The notes beneath the pieces are model-generated. The model worked only from the letters and a program-made list of their open reading frames with translations. It was not told where the DNA came from and did not search any database. Below are positions 45,695-53,840 of a stretch of DNA of 64,000 bases, piece by piece. Origin of the DNA: Sphingomonas hankyongi (GTDB taxonomy: Bacteria; Pseudomonadota; Alphaproteobacteria; Sphingomonadales; Sphingomonadaceae); NCBI RefSeq assembly GCF_023516575.1, contig NZ_JAMGBE010000002.1, positions 186,001 through 250,000 of the forward strand, in the 5' to 3' direction. Position numbers and translations under genes: made by a program. Position 1 is the stretch's first letter, and every line of letters starts with the position of its first letter.

Positions 45695-47143
45695 CTGAGC
45701 ACCGCCGAACCTGTAGCGATCATCGATATCGGCTCGAACTCGGTGCGGTTGGTCGTCTATGCCGGCTCCGAGCGCATCCCGACGCCAATCTTCAATGAGA
45801 AGGTGCTTGCAGGTCTCGGAACCCGCATCGAGCAGACGGGGCGCCTCGCGGAGGACGCTCGCGAAAAGGCGCTGGACACGCTCAAAAGGTTCAAGCTGCT
45901 CGTCGGACACATGAAAGTGAGGCGCACGCACGTGATGGCCACCGCCGCCATTCGCGACGCAGCGGACGGTGCCGATTTCGTCAGAGAGATAGATCGGATC
46001 GGCTTCGAGTGCGAGGTTCTCGGCGCCGAAGACGAGGCGCAACTTGCCGGAATGGGCGTATTGTCCGGAATCCCGCACGCGGACGGCCTCGCCGGCGATC
46101 TCGGCGGCGGCAGTCTCGAATTGGTTGAGGTTGGCGACGGTGCAGTCAGGGGCGGAGTATCCCTTCCGCTCGGAGTTCTTCGTGCCGAGGCGGGCAGCAG
46201 CGGCGAAAAGGCTGCACGGAAGGCGCTGAAAGCCGCTCTCAAGACAAGCGGGCTGCGCGAGCACGGCCGCGGGCGAAGCTTCTACATGGTCGGCGGATCC
46301 TGGCGCGCGCTCGCTCGGATCGACATGCTGACGCGCGACTATCCGCTGCCTGTCACACATGAGTACAGCCTCGCGCCGAAGCGCATCGCCGAGCTCCGTC
46401 GCAACGCCACGTCTCCCGATGCCGCGCTTGCCAAGATCATCGCGCCGGCACGCCTCGCAACGGCGCCCGTGGCCGCCATGCTTCTCGAGCTGCTTGTCGA
46501 GGAAATCGAGCCTGCCGAGCTTGTCGTATCAACGTTCGGCATCCGCGAGGGACTGCTATATTCAAAGCTGAAGCCGGCGGTTCGGCGGCTCGACCCCTTG
46601 CTTGAGGAAGCGCGGGAATCTGGCGGGGGCGAGCATCGCTTCGGGCAGCACGGCGACCTCCTGGATGAGTGGATCGGAGACTTGTTCGAGGACGCTCCCG
46701 AGATGCAGCGGCTGCGCCTTGCTGCCTGCCTGCTGGCGGATGTGGCATGGCAAGCCAGCCCGACGTTTCGGGCGGACCGAGGCATAGAGATGGCCCTGCA
46801 CGGCAACTGGGTCGCAGTCAGTCCGACGGAGCGCGTCATCATCGCCCAAGCCCTTTCTTCCAGCTTCGGCCGTGACCGCCTGAGCGACGGCCGGCTTTTG
46901 GAGCTTTGTCACGAGGATGATGTACTGCGTGCCCACGAGTGGGGGCTCGCTATGCGCCTTGGCCAGCGGCTGTCGGGAGGCGTCTCTTCCGTGCTCAAGC
47001 GCACGGCGTTGCGGCCCACCAATGGCGCGATCGAGCTTAACGTGCGGCGAGGCGAAGAGGCTCTGGTCGGCGAAGCAGTCGAGCGGCGATTGGTCCGACT
47101 GTCCGAAGCGCTGGGCAGGGAGCCCACGGTCGTCAGCGCCTGA
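45695..47143 (+). CDS. ppx: Exopolyphosphatase / Ppx-GppA family, apparent CTG start
   Basis: A 482-residue Ppx/GppA phosphatase when read from a CTG at 45695-45697, which gives (L/M)-S-T-A-E-P-V-A-I-I-D-I-G-S-N-S. The D-I-G-S-N-S phosphate-1 loop of the actin-like fold is essential and lies before the first GTG (45743). Between the last in-frame stop inside ppk and 45743 there is no ATG, GTG or TTG. GGGGA sits eight bases before the CTG, three bases past the ppk stop. The G-D-L-G-G-G-S phosphate-2 loop (near 130) and the C-terminal HD-like helical domain are intact. It hydrolyses polyphosphate or pppGpp. Confidence 0.92.
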   Translation: MSTAEPVAIIDIGSNSVRLVVYAGSERIPTPIFNEKVLAGLGTRIEQTGRLAEDAREKALDTLKRFKLLVGHMKVRRTHVMATAAIRDAADGADFVREIDRIGFECEVLGAEDEAQLAGMGVLSGIPHADGLAGDLGGGSLELVEVGDGAVRGGVSLPLGVLRAEAGSSGEKAARKALKAALKTSGLREHGRGRSFYMVGGSWRALARIDMLTRDYPLPVTHEYSLAPKRIAELRRNATSPDAALAKIIAPARLATAPVAAMLLELLVEEIEPAELVVSTFGIREGLLYSKLKPAVRRLDPLLEEARESGGGEHRFGQHGDLLDEWIGDLFEDAPEMQRLRLAACLLADVAWQASPTFRADRGIEMALHGNWVAVSPTERVIIAQALSSSFGRDRLSDGRLLELCHEDDVLRAHEWGLAMRLGQRLSGGVSSVLKRTALRPTNGAIELNVRRGEEALVGEAVERRLVRLSEALGREPTVVSA

Positions 47144-47182
47144 CAGTAGCGTTCCGCAATCGGCCCCGCTAGGAGCCGGGCC

Positions 47183-48388
47183 ATGGGGGAATTGTCGTCC
47201 ACCGAACAGCAAGTGATCGAGCGTGCCTCGGCCGAACCGATGCTCGACCAGGTGCTCACCTGGTCCGCAATCAATAGCGGCTCGCGCAACCTTGCTGGCC
47301 TCGGCTCAATGGCGAATGTGCTCGCCGATGCCTTTGCGGAACTCCCAGGCGAGACTGGTTTCGTCGATCCTGGCGAGGTCGAGACCGTCGATTCGAGCGG
47401 GCGCATATCCGTCCTCGAACACGGCAAGCATTTGCATCTGAAGGTCCGGGCCAGCGCTCCTGTGCAGCTTCTCTTCACCGGTCACATGGATACGGTGTTC
47501 GCGGCCGATCATCCGTTCCAGGAAACGCGCTGGCTTGACGACGGCGTACTCAACGGACCTGGCGTTGCTGACATGAAAGGCGGGATTGCGGTGATGCTCG
47601 CCGCGCTGAAAGCCGTCGAGCAAAGCTCGGCAGCTGCCAACCTAGGCTACGAAGTGGTGATCAACAGCGACGAGGAAGTTGGCTCACTCTCGTCAGCCGG
47701 CCTGCTTGCTCAAGCGGCCAGCGTTAAGCGCGCTGCACTGACTTACGAGCCCGCGGCCCTTCCCGACGGCACGCTCGCCGGAGCCCGGCCGGGCAGCGGG
47801 AATTTCGGAATCGTCGTGCGCGGAAGATCGGCCCACGCCGGCAGAAATCCGGAGGACGGGCGAAATGCCCTCCTTGCGGCAGCCGATCTGGCGCTGCGGC
47901 TCGCAGCCGCAAAGCATCCGGGCCTGAGTGTAAACCCGTCGCGCATCGAAGGCGGAAGTCCCAGTAACGTGGTTCCGGACTTGGCCGTTCTGCGCGTGAA
48001 CATGCGGCCTCGCACCCCTGAAGATGAGCAGGCCGCGCAAGCCATAATCGATACAGCGGTCGCCGAGGTAATCGAGCTGCACGACGTGCAAATCGAGCTC
48101 CACGGGGGGTTCGGGCGCCCCCCGAAGCCGCTTACGCCCGAGGCGCTTGCACTGTTCGAGCTGGTCAGGAAAGCCGGTGCGGACCTCGGCCAGACCATCG
48201 GGTGGCAGCCGTCTGGCGGTGTCTGCGACGGCAATAATATCGCAGCCTGTGGCGTCCCCGTCGTGGACACGATGGGCGTGCGCGGAGGCAAGATCCACAG
48301 CATGGAGGAGTTTCTGATCGTTGACAGCCTTGCCGAGCGCGCCGCGCTTTCGGCTCTGACCATCTTGCGGCTGGCGGAGGGCGCATGA
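47183..48388 (+). CDS. M20 family metallohydrolase, possible AstE substitute
   Basis: A 401-residue zinc hydrolase of the M20 (ArgE/DapE/CPG2) family. Metal and catalytic residues appear in T-G-H-M-D-T (near 98), G-P-G-V-A-D-M-K-G-G (near 130), S-D-E-E-V-G-S (near 164) and the final G-K-I-H-S near 372. Family members cut acyl or glutamyl amides. It overlaps astA by four bases (ATGA), which points to the arginine succinyltransferase pathway; desuccinylation of N-succinylglutamate is the obvious missing step. It is cytosolic. The assignment of substrate is inference. Confidence 0.9.
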   Translation: MGELSSTEQQVIERASAEPMLDQVLTWSAINSGSRNLAGLGSMANVLADAFAELPGETGFVDPGEVETVDSSGRISVLEHGKHLHLKVRASAPVQLLFTGHMDTVFAADHPFQETRWLDDGVLNGPGVADMKGGIAVMLAALKAVEQSSAAANLGYEVVINSDEEVGSLSSAGLLAQAASVKRAALTYEPAALPDGTLAGARPGSGNFGIVVRGRSAHAGRNPEDGRNALLAAADLALRLAAAKHPGLSVNPSRIEGGSPSNVVPDLAVLRVNMRPRTPEDEQAAQAIIDTAVAEVIELHDVQIELHGGFGRPPKPLTPEALALFELVRKAGADLGQTIGWQPSGGVCDGNNIAACGVPVVDTMGVRGGKIHSMEEFLIVDSLAERAALSALTILRLAEGA

Positions 48389-49401
48389 CCTTCCGGGTCC
48401 GTCCTGCTCACGGCGAGGACTTCGCCGCAATATATGAGATGGCAAAGCTCACGGGCGGAGGCTTCACCAACCTGCCGCCGGACCGGGCAACCCTTGTCGC
48501 AAAGCTCGCCCGCTCGGAGCAGTCGTTCAACCGCGAGACTGACGAGCAGGAGGGCGACATGTACATGTTTGTCCTGGAAGACCCCGTCGAGAAAGTCGTG
48601 CGGGGCACCTGCCAGGTCTTCGGTCAGGTCGGTGTGGTCCAGCCCTTTTACAGCTACCATCTGAGCACCCTGACCCAGGCAAGCCCGGAGCTCGGGAAGA
48701 CCTTTCGCAACCAGCGCCTATCTCTGACCACGGATCTCGAAGGTTCGTCCGAAGTCGGCGGCCTTTTCCTTCACCCGGCTCAGCGCGCCGGCGGATGGGG
48801 CGGATTGCTCGCCCGCAGCCGGTATCTCTTCATGAAGCTGCATCGCCAGCGCTTTGGCGACCGCACCCTCGCGGAACTTCGCGGCGTCATGGATGAAACA
48901 GGAGCAGCACCTTTCTGGGATGCGCTCGCCGGCAAGTTCTTCGGCATGAGCTTCCCCGAGGCCGACGAGTTCAACGCGGTGCACGGCACGAAATTCATCG
49001 CCGATCTGATGCCGCGGTCTCCGATCTATGTGGCATTGTTGACCGATGAAGCGCGCAGCGTGATCGGTCAGCCGCATCCGACCGGACGCGCCGCGCTTCG
49101 CATGCTTGAAGAGGAAGGTTTCACTTACGACCGCTACGTCGACATTTTCGACGGCGGACCGACGGTCACGGCGCCCACCGACCGCATTCGCACCGTTCGC
49201 GAGTCCAACGAGGAAACGATCGCCGAAATTGGAGCTGGCGGCAGGACCAAGATGCTGGTCGCCAAGGGCCGCCTGAAGGATTTCCGCGCCTGCCTGGCTT
49301 CCGTGAAGCGCCTTCCCAAAAAGGGCATCTGCATCGACGAAAAGGCCGCCGAACTGCTTGAGGTGGAGGTCGGCGACACGATCGTTGCGGTTGGGCGCTG
49401 A
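48385..49401 (+). CDS. astA: Arginine N-succinyltransferase
   Basis: A 338-residue AstA that joins succinyl-CoA to the alpha-amine of arginine, the first step of the ammonia-producing AST pathway. It has the family motifs R-P-A-H/x-x-D-F near 5, G-G-G-F-T-N-L near 28, H-L-S-T-L near 92 and G-D-R-T-L-A-E-L-R-G near 158. It is a single-chain GNAT-like enzyme and normal length. The start is coupled to the M20 gene (ATGA) and the end to astB (TGATG). Confidence 0.96.
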   Translation: MTFRVRPAHGEDFAAIYEMAKLTGGGFTNLPPDRATLVAKLARSEQSFNRETDEQEGDMYMFVLEDPVEKVVRGTCQVFGQVGVVQPFYSYHLSTLTQASPELGKTFRNQRLSLTTDLEGSSEVGGLFLHPAQRAGGWGGLLARSRYLFMKLHRQRFGDRTLAELRGVMDETGAAPFWDALAGKFFGMSFPEADEFNAVHGTKFIADLMPRSPIYVALLTDEARSVIGQPHPTGRAALRMLEEEGFTYDRYVDIFDGGPTVTAPTDRIRTVRESNEETIAEIGAGGRTKMLVAKGRLKDFRACLASVKRLPKKGICIDEKAAELLEVEVGDTIVAVGR

Positions 49402-50648
49402 TGCTCCGCGAGATCAATTTCGACGGCATCGTCGGCCCAAGCCACAATTATGCCGGGCTAAGCCTGGGCAACCTCGCCTCGACGCGAAACGCCGGGCACG
49501 TTTCGCAGCCGCGCGCGGCCGCGCTGCAGGGCATCGACAAGATGCGCGCAAACCTGGCGCTCGGCCTGGCGCAGGGCCTGTTCCTGCCCCACCCTCGCCC
49601 GCACGCTCACTGGCTGGCGGAACTTGGCACGACTTACGATGAAGCCGATCCAGCGCTGGCGGCCAACGCAATGTCGGCTTCCGCTATGTGGGCGGCGAAC
49701 GCGGCCACCGTCTCGCCGGCGCCCGACACGGCGGATGGACAATGCCATCTGACGGTAGCCAACCTGCGCACCATGCCACACCGCAGCCACGAATGGCCGG
49801 CGACGCTAGCGCAGCTGCGGATCGCTTTCGGAAGCGACGCCTTTCGGGTTCACCAACCGGTTCCGCCTGCATTCGGTGACGAAGGCGCAGCCAATCACAT
49901 GCGCCTCGCCGGCGCTCACGGCGAACCCGGAGTTGAGGTCTTCGTATATGGCGTTTCTGGGGGCGCATTCCCCGCCCGCCAGCATATCGAAGCATCGCGC
50001 GCCGTCGCGCGGCTGCATTCGCTCCCGCCCGAACGGACGATTTTTGCCGCCCAGTCGGAGAAAGCAATCGCGGCCGGCGCGTTCCACAACGATGTGGTGG
50101 CGGTCGCCAATGAGCGCGTCCTCTTCGCTCACGAGAAGGCATTCGCTGATCGAGATTCGCTGGTGGCGCAGCTCGAGCGGCTGGTCCCGGGTTTCGAATA
50201 TGTCGAAGTCGCTGACGCCGAAGTGCCGATCGAGGATGCGGTTCGGTCTTATCTTTTCAACGCCCAGCTGGTGAGTCCCGCCGATGGCGAGATGACTCTG
50301 GTCGCACCGACCGAATGCCGCGAAACACCATCGGTGTGGAACTGGATAGAGCGCCATGTAGCGGGCAACGGCCCCATCCGGCGCGTGGAGATCGTCGACG
50401 TGCGCCAGTCCATGGCCAATGGCGGCGGTCCCGCATGCCTTCGCTTGCGCGTCGTTGCCGACCCGGCGGCTGTCGACCCCCGCTTCATGGTCGACGAATA
50501 TAAGCTGGATCAGATCGCGGACGTCATCCGCCAGCACTGGCCGGTGGAGATCGACAATTCAGACCTTCAAGAACGTTCGCTGATCGAGGACGTGGTCAAG
50601 GCGCGGTCCGCATTGCTCGCGGCGCTCGATCTAAATCAACTGGCCTGA
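49401..50648 (+). CDS. astB: N-succinylarginine dihydrolase
   Basis: A 415-residue AstB, amidinotransferase fold, which releases two ammonia and CO2 from N-succinylarginine to give N-succinylornithine. It begins R-E-I-N-F-D-G-I-V-G-P-S-H-N-Y-A-G-L-S. The catalytic set is visible: E in D-E-G-A-A-N-H-M-R near 152, H in F-H-N-D-V-V-A near 232 and the nucleophile C in P-A-C-L-R-L-R-V-V near 346. The later genes astC, astD and astE are not in the window. Confidence 0.97.
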   Translation: MLREINFDGIVGPSHNYAGLSLGNLASTRNAGHVSQPRAAALQGIDKMRANLALGLAQGLFLPHPRPHAHWLAELGTTYDEADPALAANAMSASAMWAANAATVSPAPDTADGQCHLTVANLRTMPHRSHEWPATLAQLRIAFGSDAFRVHQPVPPAFGDEGAANHMRLAGAHGEPGVEVFVYGVSGGAFPARQHIEASRAVARLHSLPPERTIFAAQSEKAIAAGAFHNDVVAVANERVLFAHEKAFADRDSLVAQLERLVPGFEYVEVADAEVPIEDAVRSYLFNAQLVSPADGEMTLVAPTECRETPSVWNWIERHVAGNGPIRRVEIVDVRQSMANGGGPACLRLRVVADPAAVDPRFMVDEYKLDQIADVIRQHWPVEIDNSDLQERSLIEDVVKARSALLAALDLNQLA

Positions 50649-50659
50649 GCGCGCGCTTG

Positions 50660-50681
50660 TGAGGTTCCATCCGGAGCCTCA
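50660..50681 (+). terminator. Hairpin after astB
   Basis: TGAGGTTCC (50660-50668) pairs over nine bases, with one G-U, with GGAGCCTCA (50673-50681) around an ATCC loop, 11 bases after the astB stop. No T-run follows, so it is either a weak intrinsic terminator or a stabilising 3' end of the ast message. Confidence 0.55.
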
Positions 50682-50790
50682 GGAACCAGGCTGTCCCAAA
50701 ACGGCATGGTTAAAGGCCACTTTACGCTTTCCCTTAAGTCGCGAATGGCTCAAATCCTGTGCTTGCACGTTGCCGCATTAAGGATTGACG

Positions 50791-51129
50791 ATGCTGCGTA
50801 AGATAGGCCGCCTGTTTGTGATCAAGACACGCCTTGAAGCGTGGCTGGTCACTTATGCCATCGCAGTCGGAGCAGTCGAGCGCGGCCGCCATTACCTGGA
50901 CATCTATCCCGGCTGGCCCGGCTGGATGCTGGCGGTGGCCTGCACCGGCGTAGTCTTCCTTGCCGGCGCCAAGCTGCTCGATTCAGTCAAGCCCGCAGCT
51001 GATCCAGCTGTCGCTGCAGGCCCCTATCGCGCGCCAATCCAGCGCCGCCAGTCTATTGGTCGTAGTCTACCCACGCGCCAGCAGACGCGTCGCGGTTCAG
51101 CGTCACGGATTTTACATCACATAGATTGA
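50791..51129 (+). CDS. Small two-helix membrane protein, conserved hypothetical
   Basis: A 112-residue protein starting at ATG 50791 (AAGGATT upstream). The N-terminal half is M-L-R-K-I-G-R-L-F-V-I-K-T-R, a hydrophobic helix near 20-32 (W-L-V-T-Y-A-I-A-V-G-A), a tyrosine/proline loop and a second helix at 48-65. The final 40 residues are polar and basic. The type is familiar from sphingomonads without function. The last 77 bases overlap the convergent gene at 51053-51403, so the basic tail may be poorly conserved. Confidence 0.72.
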   Translation: MLRKIGRLFVIKTRLEAWLVTYAIAVGAVERGRHYLDIYPGWPGWMLAVACTGVVFLAGAKLLDSVKPAADPAVAAGPYRAPIQRRQSIGRSLPTRQQTRRGSASRILHHID

Positions 51130-51403
51130 TCCCGGCCCAGGTAACGGGCCCGCCGCCCGCCACGGTCGCGCGGATATCGAAGGCGCAATCGGGATCGCTG
51201 AACTGAACCGCCCCGCGAGCACCTGCTGCGGGCGAGGCTCCCAGCGGCTTCCAGTCATTGGTTCCCGCGCGGCGGATCGACACCTCGGAAATGCCGCCGC
51301 CAGTGCCGTTCACCAAGGTGAAATTGCCCGCACCCGCCGCGGTCGCCGAACCGGGCGCTGCTACGAGTGCGATAAGAAAGAGGATCCGTGTCGTCTGAAT
51401 CAT
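51053..51403 (-). CDS. Exported hypothetical protein (116 residues)
   Basis: A signal peptide occupies residues 1-23 (M-I-Q-T-T-R-I-L-F-L-I-A-L...A-T-A-A). The mature part is beta-rich, with N-F-T-L-V-N-G-T-G, S-E-V-S-I-R-R-A-G, a C-A-F-D-I-R-A-T-V segment and L-C-D-V-K-S-V-T-L; the two cysteines could form a disulfide. It is a probable periplasmic beta-sandwich protein with no named family. A GC-rich hairpin sits between its start and the gene upstream. Confidence 0.72.
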   Translation of the reverse strand: MIQTTRILFLIALVAAPGSATAAGAGNFTLVNGTGGGISEVSIRRAGTNDWKPLGASPAAGARGAVQFSDPDCAFDIRATVAGGGPVTWAGINLCDVKSVTLNRDASAGAWVDYDQ

Positions 51404-51404
51404 A

Positions 51405-51433
51405 AGGGCCGCACAATAATCCTGCGCGGCCCT
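51405..51433 (-). terminator. Hairpin between two minus-strand small genes
   Basis: AGGGCCGC (51405-51412) and GCGGCCCT (51426-51433) form an 8-bp stem with a 13-base loop, 28 bases past the stop of the gene at 51461 and just before the next gene's ATG. It is T-poor, so termination is likely weak. Confidence 0.45.
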
Positions 51434-51460
51434 CTTGAAAATCGGTTTTATCGTCGACGG

Positions 51461-51718
51461 TTAAGCGACGTTAAGCTCCGCGTAGCACGGACGCCGTCCG
51501 CTCCAGAACACGGGCGTGGGAGCCGGGCCAGAATTATAGGCTTCCTTCAGCGGAAGGGCGGTCGAACAAAAAGCGCATTCGGCCAGCATCCGGCCAATCA
51601 GCCAATGCGTCCGGCCGCAGCCAGGGCAGTGGTTGATCTCACCGTCGCGATATACTGCGTGATAGCCCCGCGCGCTGGGATTGAACGGATCGCGGCGGGA
51701 TTCAGTCGTGGTCAGCAT
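51461..51718 (-). CDS. Small zinc-ribbon-like hypothetical protein
   Basis: An 85-residue protein from the ATG at 51718, preceded by AAAGGA with an eight-base spacer; ATGs at 51739 and 51751 are in frame. It has paired C-P-G-C and C-A-F-C motifs separated by 14 residues, a likely zinc ribbon, and a family-like R-G-Y-H-A-V-Y-R-D-G-E-I-N-H-C. The C-terminus is G-R-R-P-C-Y-A-E-L-N-V-A. I recognise this as a recurring sphingomonad small protein without known role. The stretch 51719-51953 upstream has no gene. Confidence 0.72.
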   Translation of the reverse strand: MLTTTESRRDPFNPSARGYHAVYRDGEINHCPGCGRTHWLIGRMLAECAFCSTALPLKEAYNSGPAPTPVFWSGRRPCYAELNVA

Positions 51719-51953
51719 GGTGCTTTCCTTTGAAACCATTTGCCGTCCCAACGAGCGTCGACTCGTTAGGTTTCAACGATGGTCCGTTAATCCGGCGCAT
51801 GTGTCACGTTCCGGCAACGCGCTGTGCCAGCGGGGGACAACATCCGTTAATAATTGGCGCCGGGACTAACTGATGGGAAGGCCCTGTGGATATTAACCAG
51901 CTGTTAGGCAGTGAGGGTGGATGTTCCCCCGGTTCTGAGTAGCGGAGGGGACC

Positions 51954-52109
51954 GTGGAGTCGAACGAGCGTTATTATCGGCGGCGGGCAGTCGAAGAACG
52001 AATGGCGGCGCGGCGCGCAGTGACGGAGACCGCAAGAGCGTGGCATGCGAAACTCGCGGAAGATTTTGCGGCGCGCGCCTCATCTGCAACTGCCGTCGTT
52101 ACAGCGTAA
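51954..52109 (+). CDS. Small basic hypothetical protein (51 residues)
   Basis: From GTG at 51954, with GCGGAGGGG four bases before it, a 51-codon frame reads M-E-S-N-E-R-Y-Y-R-R-R-A-V-E-E-R-M-A-A, then A-R-A-W-H-A-K-L-A-E-D-F-A-A-R-A, ending at TAA. The Y-Y-R-R-R-A...A-R-x-W-H-x-x-L-A pattern is one I associate with a small conserved sphingomonad protein. It is predicted to be helical and cytosolic. It converges on the HEGTH protein gene with 13 bases between stops. Confidence 0.7.
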   Translation: MESNERYYRRRAVEERMAARRAVTETARAWHAKLAEDFAARASSATAVVTA

Positions 52110-52122
52110 CCGCCCACCAATT

Positions 52123-53106
52123 TCACTTAAGGCGGTCGGTCGCGGTCGCCTCATCCAGCATTTGCAGGATATCCTTGCGGCCGGTGTCGAACGCCTGGCG
52201 CTTCCAAGTCGCGCCGGTAAGCCGCTCAAGCGCCAGAAACGCGGCGAGGCCTTCGCGCTGGGACCACCATTTGTCATGCTCGAAACCGGGCATCACGGCG
52301 CTCGACGCGACCCGCCCGCCTCGCGCATCGGTCTCCCATCGATAAGCGAGCCATTGGCCTGACCCCTCCAGCGTCAGCCATATCGGCTCCGCTTCGGCGA
52401 GATAGGCGTCCTTCCCCACGAACCAGCGCGCGTAGCGGGCCTTCATCATCGCGCGCGCCGAACGAACCAGCCGAACGGCTGCTCCGTGCGTTTTTGCGCG
52501 CGATGCCATGAAGAGCAGCTTCGCCTCGCGCTCCACGGAGGATGCGAATCCCTTGTCCTTTTCGAATTGCTTCTGGATGCTGTCGTCGTTGAAATCCTGC
52601 GGCAGCTTGTTGCGCTCGCTGATCTCGCCGATCTTCTCGCCATAGGTCGGCATTTGCGCGACGTGGGTTCCTTCATGAAGCATGACTGCCGTCATCAGAT
52701 TTTCGAGGGTAGTGCCCTTCCCCGTCTTTCCCGCAGCGCGCCACACGCTGGGCGTCGACATCACGAAAAAGGAATGGTCCCCGACCGAGCCTGAGAAGGA
52801 GATGACCTGAGACGGGATCTCCGTGCCATCGGGCAGCTTGACCTTCCCCTGATGCCGGTTGCTCTCCCAGCGATTGGGGCCGCCGTTCATGGCCGTGCTG
52901 CTCGTCACGACGCAGTCCTTGTCGAAGATCACGGCCTGAATCTTTTTGACATGCCCGATGCCGCTGATGTGGTTCGCCGCGTAGTTCCATGCGCTCATGG
53001 ACCGATCGAGCCAGGCCCGATCCGGCGCATCGAGCTGGCATGGCGAGCTCTCAGCCGAAGGCGCCGGCGTGGTCATAAGTGCCGCTGAAATTAGAACGCT
53101 CAACAT
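52123..53106 (-). CDS. Exported protein with HEGTH metalloprotease-like motif
   Basis: A 327-residue protein from the ATG at 53106 (a TTG at 53142 is also in frame), with a signal peptide to about residue 18. A single HExxH-like motif, [11 protein letters not shown], occurs near 140-150 and is followed about 90 residues later by A-E-A-E-P-I-W, which could provide a third ligand. Cysteines at about 22 and 63 could pair. No named peptidase family is recognised, so zinc-protease activity is inference. Its promoter side borders tRNA-Arg(ACG). Confidence 0.75.
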   Translation of the reverse strand: MLSVLISAALMTTPAPSAESSPCQLDAPDRAWLDRSMSAWNYAANHISGIGHVKKIQAVIFDKDCVVTSSTAMNGGPNRWESNRHQGKVKLPDGTEIPSQVISFSGSVGDHSFFVMSTPSVWRAAGKTGKGTTLENLMTAVMLHEGTHVAQMPTYGEKIGEISERNKLPQDFNDDSIQKQFEKDKGFASSVEREAKLLFMASRAKTHGAAVRLVRSARAMMKARYARWFVGKDAYLAEAEPIWLTLEGSGQWLAYRWETDARGGRVASSAVMPGFEHDKWWSQREGLAAFLALERLTGATWKRQAFDTGRKDILQMLDEATATDRLK

Positions 53107-53158
53107 GCCCTGACGGCATACATCATGCGGGATGACGCGCAACGCTGGTCAAAGGAAA

Positions 53159-53235
53159 TGGCGCGCCCGAAAGGATTCGAACCTCTGACCCCCAGATTCG
53201 TAGTCTGGTGCTCTATCCAGCTGAGCTACGGGCGC
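53159..53235 (-). tRNA. tRNA-Arg (anticodon ACG)
   Basis: A 77-base cloverleaf with encoded CCA (53159-53161). The acceptor GCGCCCG pairs with CGGGCGC, the D-arm has GTAGCTCAG, the anticodon stem CCAGA/TCTGG encloses C-T-ACG-A-A, and the T-arm carries GGTTCGAATCC. The first anticodon base should be modified to inosine to read CGU, CGC and CGA. Confidence 0.97.
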
Positions 53236-53336
53236 GCATGCTCCATGGAGCAAGAGGGCGCGACATAGGGGCGTGAAAGCCGCGAAGCAACCCTTGCCGA
53301 TTGCTAGTCTGTCGACCCGCTTCTAGAGCTTTCTTC

Positions 53337-53840
53337 ATGTATAGCAGAGGCTGGATTGCGGCATTCATCGGGGTCCTGAGCGCCTGCACTCCGCAGGCGG
53401 GGCCTACGCCGTCGCTTCAGCCCCGCGCCGCCGAAGCTATCGATCCTCGGGTGCCCGTGCAGGGGTCCGTGAATGACAGGCCCGTCAGCAGGGTGCTGTC
53501 GGGCCGACTCTCCGAACTCATCGCGCAGGCGCACAGCGGTGACGCAGCCTTTGGCCCCCTCGCCGGGCACGCCGAGAGCCTCGCCGCTACCGCCGGCCCT
53601 CCCCAAAGCGAGAGCTGGATTGCTGCCCAACAGGCGCTGTCGGCCGCGATCTCGGCGCGCGGACCGACGGCCCGCGCTTTGGGGGACATAGACGCGCTGG
53701 GCGCCAACATGCTGCAGACGAACGGCGGTCTTGCGCCGGCCGACCTGGCTGCAATCAAGAATGCGGGGGCAGAGGTCGGAGTGCTGGATCGCCGCCAGGA
53801 AGAGCGCATCGCAGCGATCCAGCGCCGACTGGGAGTCTAG
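53337..53840 (+). CDS. Putative lipoprotein, hypothetical
   Basis: A 167-residue protein from the ATG at 53337. The N-terminus Y-S-R-G-W-I-A-A-F-I-G-V-L-S-A-C is a lipoprotein signal with the lipobox L-S-A-C at about 14-17. The mature part is Pro/Ala-rich (20-45) and then helical (60-165), possibly a coiled coil. No family is recognised. The stop overlaps the end of the convergent fused transporter gene by four bases. Confidence 0.72.
   Translation: MYSRGWIAAFIGVLSACTPQAGPTPSLQPRAAEAIDPRVPVQGSVNDRPVSRVLSGRLSELIAQAHSGDAAFGPLAGHAESLAATAGPPQSESWIAAQQALSAAISARGPTARALGDIDALGANMLQTNGGLAPADLAAIKNAGAEVGVLDRRQEERIAAIQRRLGV

Noticed and set aside
53240-53251. GCTCCATGGAGC perfect 12-base palindrome upstream of tRNA-Arg(ACG)
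   Set aside because: Palindromes of this size with no spacer occur by chance in GC-rich DNA; there is no evidence for a binding protein.
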